DNA of 64,000 nucleotides from positions 620,001-684,000 of the forward strand of contig MBPM02000020.1 in assembly GCA_001695595.3 (NCBI GenBank), given 5' to 3'. Under the pieces are notes generated by a model. The model saw only the letters and a list, made by a program, of their open reading frames with translations, did not search any database and was not told the DNA's origin. This stretch comes from Plasmopara viticola (Eukaryota > Oomycota > Peronosporomycetes > Peronosporales > Peronosporaceae). Of this stretch, positions 1 through 10,706 are shown one piece after another. Every line of letters starts with the position of its first letter. Position 1 is the stretch's first letter. The translations under genes and the position numbers were made by a program.

Positions 1-234
1 GTCGTCGCTATCGCGGCCAAGTAGCTTGTCGCGTACCCAACCGCCTGCGACGCGAAGCACGGCACCGTTAGCTGCGGGCTGCGCTGCCACCTCTGAGAGA
101 AAAGTAAACAGTTTTTTCTCAGTTGGCTTAAGCTTCACACTGCCCATCAAAGTATTTTGCATATTCTGGGTAGGTTCTTCAATACGCTGCTTCTTGTCGG
201 GACTAAAGGATGGCGCCGATAAGCGCTTCACCAT
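1..234 (-). CDS. CCA-adding tRNA nucleotidyltransferase, N-terminal part (cut by window edge)
   Basis: Read on the minus strand, an ATG at 234 opens 78 codons that run off the left edge. After about 50 residues of basic leader comes a stretch containing RVAGGWVRDKLLGRDSDD. This is the signature of the class II poly(A) polymerase / CCA tRNA nucleotidyltransferase head domain: GG..VRD, followed by the acidic D.D that binds the metal ions. Such enzymes add or repair the 3' CCA end of tRNAs, usually in both the nucleus/cytosol and mitochondria of eukaryotes. There is no in-frame ATG upstream before a stop at 274-276, so 234 is the best start. The next gene starts 60 bp away in the opposite direction, so the two probably share a promoter. 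The product is clear from the motif; substrate specificity is inferred from the family. Confidence 0.85.
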   Translation of the reverse strand, partial: MVKRLSAPSFSPDKKQRIEEPTQNMQNTLMGSVKLKPTEKKLFTFLSEVAAQPAANGAVLRVAGGWVRDKLLGRDSDD

Positions 235-294
235 GTCGTGTATTAGATGTGAAATATCGCGGTTTTGCACCAATCAAAATTGACGTATAATTAC

Positions 295-1086
295 ATGGCA
301 ATGGACGACGACGGCATTGCGGCGACCGAGATTGCTAGGCAAATTGCGGCATTAAAGCCGCGTGTGCAGGGATCTAGAGGTGTCATGGGGTATCTGGTAT
401 GAGGTTTATACATATCTGGGCACTTTTGGTGCTCTAACTTGGTGTCGTGCTGTAGGACAAGCCTCAAAGTGACAAACGGGCTGATGTGAACAAGACATTT
501 CTGGCCAGTACCCTCCGAGGGTTTGTTTTGAAGTTGCTGTGTGCCGAGCTAAAAACTAGTGCTAAACGCTGATTTTTACTCTACGCATAGAGTTGACACG
601 CACAACCGGCGGCAGGAGGAGGATAAGTGCTGGACGCTGCGGCAAATGGAGCACAAGGTGCACGAGGCAAGAGATCGGCGGAGGTCTAGCTTGAAAAGCA
701 ATGACCGCAATTCAAAACGAATAAAGCGAGAACGCAATCTGGAAAAAAGCCGAAGTCGAAGTCGCTCGAGAAAATTTAGACGAAGTCGAAGTAGGAGCGG
801 GCGGAGCTCATCGCAAACTGGTCAAAATCGAAGTGGAAGAAAGAACGAGACAGAAGAACGTATATATTGGGCTCGAAAAAAGGCCGACAAGACTCGAAAA
901 TTGTGGGAAAACCTTTATTTAGAAGGCACGGTGTTGGTGGAGAACGCACCTGACTATAGCTCCGACGAATCCAACGATGACGACATCAAACCAGGCAAAA
1001 GGAAGTCATTGTCATTTCCGAATGGAAACAAACACAAAGACAAGCAGCATCGCCAAAAAAGTGACGAAAAGATGAAGAGACGATAA
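295..1086 (+). CDS. RS/K-rich protein with POLR1D-isoform-2-like N-terminus
   Basis: Three-exon model: 295-396, 456-520, 591-1086, giving 220 residues. Introns are 59 and 70 nt, GT-AG, and keep phase. The N-terminal 70 residues carry GVMGYL, then VNKTFLASTLRG, then HNRR. This spacing recalls the short conserved region of the alternative human POLR1D product (isoform 2) and its homologues, whose biochemical role is poorly defined. The rest is highly charged: RSRSRSR runs around residues 110-125, then KLWENLYLEGTVL, then an acidic patch and a lysine-rich tail, as in nuclear or splicing-associated proteins. It starts 60 bp from a divergent tRNA nucleotidyltransferase gene. The exon model is well supported; the family link is from memory of motif spacing and should be taken as tentative. 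Confidence 0.65.
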
Positions 1087-1184
1087 ATGCCTCGTCAAAT
1101 CCTGCAATTAACTGTTTATGACAAAACAACAGCACGTGCGTGCTTTAATCTAAACGAAAAATTCCCACAAGTTGACTACTTGCT

Positions 1185-2971
1185 CTAGTTCCACGTCGAT
1201 GCAGCCTGGTAAGTGGCAAAAATCATGGTAAAAATGCCGACTGCAACGACGACATTATTCAAAGATCGACCCTCATTCACAAGCTTTGAGTGGAACACGC
1301 ATGGATAAATGAAGGCCAGTGGTACGGAGCAAAACCCACCAATAAGGGCCACAAAGTTATCCAACTCCTCTTCGCCGTAATACGCAATGGCTGCAGTAAG
1401 GCACACAAGTGCGAACCGAAACCCGTTCTTTTCCCACCGCCAATAACCTTTTCGACTATGGTGAGGGAAGATGTAACCTTCTAGAATCTTTACCACTGGG
1501 TACAACATCAGTGGGTACGTGAATACCAGCGCGAGCGAATACGTAATCTGCACGGACATGGTAGCGATACTATCGTGAGCGCTAGGTAGATTGAGAGTAA
1601 CAACGGATTGTGTGTTATCACCAAACGCAGCGTACACGAGTCCAGCGAACATCGAAAAGAGTGTTACGAGAAACAGCATGGTGTAAGACAGGATGCGAGG
1701 AAATTTGTGCTTGATGTTGTCGTCCATAGCATCGTAGATTGGGAGTATCAATCCAATGCCTTCAAAGCAGTAGACAGCTGTCCCTAGAAGCATGGCCCAG
1801 CTCGTCGAGTTGAAGTTCGTCCACGTTGCACTTTTGACTGGCGCATTCTCTAATGTTTGCACTGTGTACGTTAGAATGTAGACGATGCCGAACAGGATCA
1901 GGACATCGGCAAAAAGATTCGTGAGCGCAAAGTACTCGATGCGACGCACCCATGATAATGGCGTGTACAGCAAGATCTGGAGCATGATGAGCGTCAAAGA
2001 TGAAGACGCAGTTGTTCTTTGAATTCCAAAGGCGGCTAAAATGACTTCCCCAATGTTTTTCTCTACAAAAATCAAGTACGAGCAGCAAAATCCCGTTTGC
2101 GACAGCACTAAGGAAATATTCACAGCGACGCGACCAAGTTTGCCATAGGCTTTTTCGCCGACAAGTCCATACGACACATTGGAGCGACCGTTTTGTAGCA
2201 GTAAATTGGAGCAGTCACATAAACGTAGCATACAATATGCAGATAATGCCGCAGATGTACACAACGCTGCTAAGGAGAAAAGCATGCCTCCGTTCTGAAA
2301 TCCCTTGGGAAGGAACAAAATTCCACTCCCAATGAACGACTTAAGGATTGTAAACACGGTTTTTCCTACGGTAGCACCAGATTGTTGTTTCTCGGGTCGT
2401 TGCTTCCATTTACGACTAAGTAATGGAGTTGCCGTCTCCTACAAAGCAGCAAAAGTTCATTTGATTCGATGGTATCGCTCATCCACTAATCATTGCCACG
2501 TACATCGACGTCGTCGTCGTCGTCTGCCAGTCCAAGATTGGCCACGACAAAGTCTCCGTACGCAGACTGCACAATACCTGGCGTGGGTTGAATTGACTCA
2601 AGAAATGAATCTTGAACGTAGAGTGGGATGTGCGGACTATTGCCTCCCATGTTCGTGATCACGTGGTCACGGCGAAAGCCACCGGGCTGAGCGATGTCGG
2701 ACGCTTTGCCTAATAGGTGTAATCCATACGTATGACACAAGTATCGATTAAATAGACGTTAGATTTACGCACCAATATCTTCGTGCAGGATTTCACTCTG
2801 GTCCGGCAAAGACTTTGGACGCGATGGACCATCTTGTGTCTCTCTGAGAATGGCAAAGAAAATGTCGCGAGTCATATCTGAGCCTTCTTCAGTAATATCG
2901 TGAACGTCTGCGGGAAGCAACGCCTCTTCATCAAGTCCAGGCGCAGGTTCTTGCTTGTTATCGTCAGCCAT
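1185..2971 (-). CDS. AAAP-family amino acid/auxin-type transporter
   Basis: Minus-strand gene with exons 2773-2971, 2504-2709 and 1185-2438. Introns are 63 and 65 nt with GT-AG ends, and all phases agree, giving 552 residues. The first 155 or so residues are acidic, soluble and cytosolic (including a run of Asp at the end of exon 2). The remainder is a hydrophobic block with about ten to eleven membrane segments. It starts with KTVFTILKSFIGSGILFLPKGF, the typical first helix of the AAAP (SLC32/36/38) family, with GSGIL lining the substrate site. Transport of neutral amino acids across the plasma membrane or vacuole by proton or sodium coupling is inferred from the family. The start at 2971 is the first ATG after an upstream stop. 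The product is secure at family level; the substrate is unknown. Confidence 0.85.
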
Positions 2972-5900
2972 AGGGATGAGCAGTCGATCAATTAACGTTC
3001 TGAGTGAATTGCATATCTGGTAGATAGGCTTGACGGGGGATTATTCCTAAGAATAAAGCGTATAGATTCCGCTATACAGTCGCGCGGGTATACTTTTCGC
3101 AGATAATTTATTGAGTCGCATCCAAATTAGGTTAGTCTGACACAATAGTATCTTACGAATTTCACCCACTCTCGAAGAAGCCATTAAAGAAGTGACTTTC
3201 ATGGCAAAAGAACACTCAGTGACACCCTCTTCGACTTGCTGTACAACATGCGAGCCCAACAGCTCCTATATAAAGTAAACTTGTCTTCTAGATATATCAT
3301 TTTTGTATCTACGTATTGCAGCAAACATTGCGACACAATTTGGACTATATTTAGAGCACTCAACAAAGTGCCGCCGTCGGACCATCACTCAATATCCAAC
3401 TTATGTTGATTGTTTATGGGATCATGTTTAATTATTAAGACCTTCTCTATGTGTCGGGGTCATACACCATCTTGCACAGGGGGGGGCAGGCTTCCTAATG
3501 CTGAAGTATATGGTTATTAATCGGCGAACGATCAGATTAAAGTGTGTAATTGTAACGGGCTGTTTCCTGAAGCTAAGCTTTTGATTTAAAGAGGCTTTTA
3601 CTTTAAAAAAGCCTCACACGCCGTCTGTATTCATGTATCCATACATTATGAAGTAGTGTTTATAGACCTGTTTATAAAAATATGACTCACTCCTTCGCTT
3701 ATCTGTAAAGTCGTGCTTCGGAGATATAGCGGAGCTCAAGGACGTTCGAGCCCATTTCAATGATAAAGTGTAAGGCGTGTAAATGCGTGAATGGCATTTT
3801 CGAGCTCAAAGTTTACTATATATAGCTTTCAAGTCCTTAAATTTGAAGACATAATGCGCAGAATGTAATTTAGCGTTTACCCTTTCCACTTGGTTGTAAA
3901 TACAATGTTAGACAACAGCGAGCGGGATCATGTTAATTATAAAGTGTTTGTCAAATGCAGCGGTAAAACGTGATCTCCGCCCGACCCTATCGTGTCTGGT
4001 AGGCCATCATATTCATATGAGCACGCTTGCTCTTTGTTTGCTAGAGCAGAAGCCAAATGCGTAGGCGGCACTCTTACTTCACTATGCCATTTTCCTTCGG
4101 GAATACAAAGACAAAATCATGTTTAGTTGATCACTGATTCTCCGCCGATACGGGTAGGCTCTGCAAAGGAGTCGACGAGTGATCCGCTGGTTCACTTTTC
4201 AAAAAGCCTCGATACTCACATTTTTGGCTACCCTTTTTACATGTGGTACCATCAATGTGGTGACCGTAAAAATTGTTTCTTCACATGACCGCTTAAGGAA
4301 GCATCATATATGCCTCCAGAAGAATACCGTAATTTGTGCCTTTGTCCTTTGCAACAAACTCTCGGACCGGATATGCTAAAGCTACCTTTCGCTGGAGCAG
4401 ACTGTGTACTCATCCTCCTGACCAAATCACGGTCGCTGTTGAGAGCTTTTGTAACTCGACTTTGACATATTTGTGTGCGATGGAATCGTACTGAAAAATC
4501 AAGACTGGTATTAATTTTATGAACCCGAGGAGTATGAAGCTTTCAGCCGTACTAATATGGTCGAAAGGGTAACCTAGCCTACGCAAAAACGCGTCGTCTA
4601 GCACTGAACCTTTTGTTTTGAGACTAAGGTCTCAATCATACACTTGAAACATTAGCTGGTTGTACTTTAATGGCTAGTATTTCCTTGGCATGAACGAAGT
4701 ATAATTGATTGACAGCGCTAAAATGTCTGTAATGAAGCGAGATATATCACTCATGTCGATTTTTCCGAGGGATAATAACGCGCATCCGATAGTGTAGTCG
4801 GTAGCATTGAAAAACGACGTTTAAAGATTTTTTGTCTTGCAAGATTTTTGTTTAAAGCTTCCTTATTGCTGATCAGAATTGTAATGTTGGCTTTATAGCA
4901 CCAAATCTATTTATTGCTGTGGTTTAGGGAAGAGACTTTTGAGACACGCATAGCAAGCACGTTAGATGCGCAACTTTTTAACTATTTCTTGTGGTTTCTT
5001 CAATTAAGTGTGGCGTGGGCCAAACCGAGGTGTCTTTCCTTTGGTCGAGGTCGGCTTTAATTTCAAACCTGCTTTCAAATGTTTTGAAGCTTTAACATCT
5101 TGACCACTGGAAAACGTTTATTGGTCCTCATATCCATCACAGCTTGCTCCTGAGCCGCCAAATCTGTTTCAGGGCGGCTATGGACGAATAAATCTTAAAC
5201 GTATATCAGGTCAATTCCTGTGGTGGCCGAAACAATTATATGACCAATCACCTGGACATCATCAGGGCATTTAAAAGCTCATCAGACATCACTAACTGCT
5301 CATATATCATAACATGTTATACTGATGGTACTAATATCCACCGTGACGAAAATATCCTACCCCCTCATTCAAATTTGTAAGTAAGCATCTACCAAACTTA
5401 GTGCACTAAACATCGTACACCGGGACATGTTTTAAAATAAATATAATAAGAACGGCAATACTTTCTATCTTGGAATGAATGTTAGTGTGGGCGCCTTTAC
5501 GCTGCTCGGCTTATCATAAGTAGCATTCCTCGCTTTCTGATCTCTTTCGAACATAAATCGGGGATGGGTGCAGCGATTGCGATTTTCGTATCATGCATAT
5601 TCAGCCTCTTTATCAAAATCGGCAAAACGAGTTCACACTGCTCTCATGACAGTGGTCATTGCCTAATGACACAATAATTCGTATTGGCATGCGATCAGTC
5701 TCATGTTTACCTCACGGAGTTTCGATGGCACATTACGCATGGTTATTCCTTTAATAAGAGAGCAGGATCTTCGAGATTGATCAGGATCTATACGCGAAGG
5801 CGTAGTGTGAGCTGTTTAAAGGCCTATTACAGAAATTGTCGTCTGAAGCAGAAAATTAGATTTTTGTCTTTAAGATATGCTATCATAATTAAATTATCTT

Positions 5901-8900
5901 CTCCGCAAATTTCCGGCTTCCGATTCAGTCAAAAAGAAATCGTAGCTTTGATTTTCTCGAGCCTCTTGCCAGTCGTGACACAACGACCAGCGGGAGTGCA
6001 AATAATTTTAGTCTTACTTGCAGCTAAGGGTAGTTCATGTGACTCAGAATTTATTTCTCGTTGCTTCCGCACTCATTTCTTGCACATATTTGCTTCACAT
6101 TCTTTGAAGTGCTTCATTACCTATCTTTCAGTTGTGCCTACATTTACCTCTTTGTTTGCTGCCTGGTTTTGGACCTCCACCAGCACTCGTCAACTACGTT
6201 GCCCGCTTGCGGAACTTTGTTACCCTTTGTTTGTGGCTCTACGTTTCTCAGTTATGGATCTAATCACCTATGGGACTCTTCTCTTTAGAGCGCTGTCTTC
6301 AGCACCTCCAATTGACGATGCTGCTATCAGTCACTTATCGTTTTTGTGAGAATTTTTTCTCAAGTCGTCGTCTCGTCTGTCTTTGAGCGATATCTACATC
6401 TCAATTTGTCTCGCCTATACATGTCCGGGCGTTCTTAGAAGGTGCTGTTTGCACAACAGATGCAAATATATATCGTCCCATATTAAAATCATGCATGCAA
6501 AGTGTCATAGCATGACTTTCCAAAGTGTTGTGGCACGGGTTGGGCTGCAAACACCTATATCCGTATCTCCAAAGCTCGTTCTCTTTTAAAGCTACGGCAT
6601 GTCCAGAACCATCAAGTCGTATCATTCATGTCAAAGACAACATAGGACTCGGTGCTATTTAAATTCTCGAATTGTACAACCTGATCTTAGGCACGTTTGA
6701 AAACATTCCATTTCCAGTAAAAACGAATATGACTTCTTCGCATTACTTTCTCATAGAGCATTAGTCAATCTATTCTAGTTGACGGCAATCGTTTGCCGGC
6801 GCGCGACGCGTCTAAGTCAACTAAGACTCGAAGTGCTTACCAATACTTCGACTTATTCGCGTGTCCTCACCTCTCCTGGTTTTTATTTTGGAATTTACGA
6901 AGAGAAATTCTCGTGGTGTGTATCAACCACACACCCATCACACGGGCAACGGGTAATTCTTCAGAACGACACCCAGCTCCTACTAGTGGCCGGCCTTCAC
7001 GTAAATTTAGAAATACGGGTTCTGCAGGCGACCCTATACATCTTGGGTGAAGGGTCTTCCGAAGAAGATGTTTCTTATTAATTACAGCCAGAGCGAACAA
7101 TATTGTTATGCCCGGCAGCACCTTAAGTCGGTAGAGGCTGAGTTCAGGTCAGCCGAACCACGGATATCACTTTCCATAAATGTCATTCGAGAAAGTGGGA
7201 CGGTCGATAATTAAACTTTTCATGAAAACCTTATTTTTATCTGCCACTTCAGTCGTTAGTGCGCCTAATTTAAAGAGTTGTGTGCGAAGTGGGCTGATAA
7301 TTAAAGCGTTTACGAAGAGCCTGACGCGATCTGTGCGCGTCTACATTATACTTCAATTTCAAAATTCTTTGCTAAAGCATCAATATACAAGGGTGACGAA
7401 GTCGTCTGCTTTAATGACGCCGACGCCTATGGGAATTTCTCTACTTACACCAAAGCCGCTCCTTGTGAGCTTGTTGCTGCATAAAAAAAGGCAGAAGAGG
7501 AGATTGGCGGATTCTCTACTAAAATCAAGGCCGCTCCGATGAGCTTGGTGCTGTATGAAAAGAAGGCAAAAGAGGAGATTCTTCTATCTCGGTTAAAATG
7601 GAAATGACCACGATAATCGCCTTTTTGCGGAAGGTGCAATATCGGGTAATTTTGGCCGTATATATGCTTGGTGGCAGAAGTCATGAGGCCTTTATCTTGC
7701 GCATGAATTGACATGTAAATTACTAAGCGGTTTTCGTATGGACACAGCACTCGCTTTATGTTATGTGTGACAAAATGAGCACGATCTGAGCTGCTCATGA
7801 TTTGGCACGTTACCTCCTGGGCAAAGCTTGTAGAGAACTCGCTGCGAACCATGGAAGATATAGTTGACTGTAGGCCATGGCATCAAGGGTGTGGTCCTGA
7901 CAATGCACGTGAAGTGGCGCTTTTTCCGTTGAGCAACGCTCGTCGGGAACAGCGTTCGCTGTATGTCCGATATGATATCGTTGACTAGAACTCGAGGCAT
8001 CCGGGGTGCTGCCCTTTTAAGGCACGTAGATTGGTGAACATTCCTTTGAGCGAGGACTTTGATAGTCTTAAGTTCTTGCAAGGCGTCAATATAGACGTCG
8101 GAGCATCAGCGCACAATCGTGTCGTCATGAGTACGCCACAATGAAATTCGTCAAGGCTGTCGGATTGTCAAGAAAAAGCCAGCACCGCATGCCGCGACGG
8201 CCTAATCTATACGTGATGATTGTATTTGGCTATATACTCGTTTGACGAGAAATTATGCGTTTCGAAGGCAAGTTCAGTCTGGAACCTGCTCTTTTAGCTG
8301 ATGCACTGCCTCAATGAAAATCGCATAACTTCAGAAGGCTCGTAAAGATTATAGCATAGTGTCATTCAACTTGAAAAAGTAATTAACTTCTCATCACTTT
8401 TAACTGTGGCTGTCTTTGAAGATACTGAAAAAGAACTTGGTGCACAAAATATTTTTAATCTATTTTTTTCATTTAAATGTACAATACTCTGGCAAAAAAG
8501 TACCAAGTATCTAGTTGCACATTACGTGTTTATGGCATTACCACCTGATAGAAGAAAAGGTTAAGAGCCAAATGCTGCGTGGCATGGTAGTGAGCTTTAA
8601 CAAAGGAGCTGTTTAATTTTTTGTGTAATGCTTGGGGCGGATATATTTTGGGGAGTAAGCTCCTTACTTCACGCGAACATTCTTTCTCAAATATCCGTAT
8701 GTCAAGTGGTGCGTAGCAAGCGCTTGCAATGGTGCGCAGTAAGCGCTTACAATAAGCGAATTGCGGCAATAATACGGCACGGACAACAATTTTTTCAAAA
8801 AGATGTGCTGCGAAACAGCATGATGCGAATTTACTCTACAGCGTACTTAACGTAGTCGACGTTGAGAGCCACAAGCGAGAAAGTGACTAATTTTCGATCG

Positions 8901-9040
8901 CGGTCAGCACTCCAAGTGGTATTTTCTATATGTACTTTGTCATGGCCTTAATTATCTCAATGTGCCTGCGACGTTCAATTGTCTGTCGAGGCAGTAGTTT
9001 AGGCCTTGCAGAACATATACGCAATGAACCCTTGATTACA
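2972..9040. other. Gene-poor stretch
   Basis: No gene could be supported. The DNA is AT-rich, with short frames broken by stops and no recognisable domain. The longest open frame (5684-6349) has no known motif. The only structure noted is a 75-bp duplicated unit at 7437-7586, listed separately. Confidence 0.5.
7437..7586 (+). repeat. Two tandem 75-bp units encoding a 25-residue peptide repeat relic
   Basis: Units 7437-7511 and 7512-7586 are diverged copies of each other. In the same frame each begins FST, then KAAP, then LV, then KKA.EEI. The first unit has an in-frame stop (TAA) before KKA. A unit of exactly 25 codons with conserved reading suggests a decayed repeat-protein gene rather than random satellite DNA. 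The protein family was not recognised. Confidence 0.45.
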
Positions 9041-9049
9041 TTATATTTC

Positions 9050-9720
9050 ATAGTCGAGCACAGCACGGGAAGGCGGACGTGTTAAACAGATGCGAGTGGT
9101 GCTCGAGTGCATGCATACAAATAGCTTTGCTCTCATGCAGATGAGTGCATCTTTTAAACTTTTTTGGTATGCTGCTTTAAAACAAACGACTTTTTGGAAA
9201 ACATCTCTAGGTCTAATCATTCCAAGTTGGCCCATTCTATCGATTTAATAGGGCTTGTGGAACAACCTTAGCCTGGCCAATTTTTTCCCAAAGTTTAGTG
9301 CGAATTATACAAAAGAGACTGTCCGATCTCTTAATAAAAGCGATTCGGAATGGATTCGAAAAATATAGCTCCAAGAGGCATTTAATAAAGTTGAAAAGAA
9401 GATGACAGATCCGAAACAACCGCTCAGTGTTGTCTGTGATGCGTCCGATTTTGCCATCTGCAGCGCAACACTGCAAACAAACGTCGAGCAGAAGTGAGGG
9501 CTCGCGTTTGAGCCTCGACAGCTCAAAGTACGTGAGAAGAACTATTCTCTATGGCAATGATCTTCATTGCATGAAGATCATTGCCATTGTCGCATTCTCG
9601 GTTTATCCACAAGATTTTTAGCCATTTGCGATCTATAGCCATCATGCACTTCGACGCCTCTCCCGTCTGAGAGCTTTCATTCCTTGCAGAGCGGCATTTC
9701 GTCGTGTGGATTTAGAAGAA
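9050..9720 (+). mobile_element. Ty3/gypsy reverse transcriptase-RNase H relic
   Basis: Plus-strand frames, shifted and with stops, read through the end of reverse transcriptase (VLECMHTN near 9090; LANFFPKFSANY near 9270) into the RNase H domain, with SVVCDASDFAI near 9430-9460 and a degenerate copy of the FESRQLK stretch near 9510. The DAS aspartate of RNase H is kept, but multiple stops and frameshifts make this inactive. Flanking gag, protease and integrase were not recognised. An unusual 37-nt palindrome lies inside it. Confidence 0.8.
9551..9587. repeat. Perfect 17-bp inverted repeat, 3-nt loop
   Basis: The arms at 9551-9567 and 9571-9587 are exact reverse complements, separated by TGC. 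It sits within the RNase H relic. The right arm matches the expected coding position (MK.. of the family), so the left arm looks like an inverted copy of it. Confidence 0.85.
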
Positions 9721-9724
9721 AGTA

Positions 9725-10455
9725 GTACGTGGTATAATGAACATAGCTTGAATGGATTCAAATATCCACAGAGATTTTTATGTAATAAAGCTGAACTAAC
9801 ATGCAGTTCGCATTATTTTCTATTTCTTGATGACCTCATGAACGTACAACGAAGGTTAAAGACCTTTCTCAAAGCTCATTGCCACATCATTTCCACTGCA
9901 TGTTCCTTGATGTGTTCTGGTACGGGCAGCGTCTATGCTCGAGAGTTCAGACAACACAGACTCCTTTGGTTCTGATCTAACAATCGAACAACAACTAAAT
10001 AGAGAAATTCAGACTGTTTTTTGTTGTGGATGCTTTACTTGCTCGAAGGTTTGTGAAATCTTTAGCCAAACTATTTGATTTATTATCTAATCATAATAAA
10101 AATAGTGCACACACTATCATGTATACCGGTAGCCGCAGCGGTAACGCCTACTCGTCCGACAGAGGCAAAAAGGTGATTACATTATTTGTAAGGATTCAAA
10201 TAGACATTCTGTCCCCGTAGACGCAGAATTGACCTTTAAGTGCTATCGAATGAGACGAGGTTGTACAACGTCTTGTGCAACAGGAGATAACAAACCTTTA
10301 GTATGCGAGCGTTAATGTCGAAAAAATAATACTGTAGTGAGTACTATTTGTTGCACCCGCGAATCTCTCGAAATTTAGTCCCGTTTTCGCAGACTACGGA
10401 TTCCCTTTAGGAAAAAACAAATTGATTTTTCAGCGTAAATAATTGAAAATCTAAA
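9725..10455. other. No gene recognised
   Basis: Short broken frames only. The first part may be a continuation of the gypsy relic upstream, but no motif can be named. Confidence 0.4.
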
Positions 10456-10526
10456 TGTTAGCAGTCTTTTAACTGCACACGTTTGAGATGTTTTCTCAAA
10501 AGTGTGCAGTTAAAAGACTGCTTACA
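10456..10526. repeat. 71-nt near-perfect hairpin
   Basis: Two 33-nt arms (10456-10488 and 10494-10526) pair with only two mismatches around a 5-nt loop. This includes a 21-bp perfect core (10460-10480 with 10502-10522) centred on CAGTCTTTTAACTGCACAC. It lies about 180 bp beyond the stop codon of the minus-strand PX-VPS9 gene, so it may be part of that transcript's 3' UTR or may end it. A small-RNA precursor or a minimal foldback transposon are other readings. Confidence 0.8.
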
Positions 10527-10706
10527 ATATTTAAAGAAACAAAAATGGACCTAAATTGTAGGAGCGAAGAATCTTGAGGAAGACCAAAAGGATAGTTTTG
10601 CAGTAAAAGGCCTCAAAATGCACATCGTGTAGCCTGGTATATTTACAAGACCCGAATAAATTATGTATTGCTCTATATCTACAAGTAGTTTAAAAACACA
10701 CTTACT

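Noticed and set aside
4179..4379. Short frame with a hydrophobic N-terminus and several cysteines, effector-like
   Set aside because: It starts with GTG and has no ATG giving a signal peptide.
5684..6349. 221-residue open frame
   Set aside because: No recognisable domain, no repeat of a pattern, and unusual composition (rich in Ser, Phe, Leu, Arg); it fits a chance frame in gene-poor DNA.
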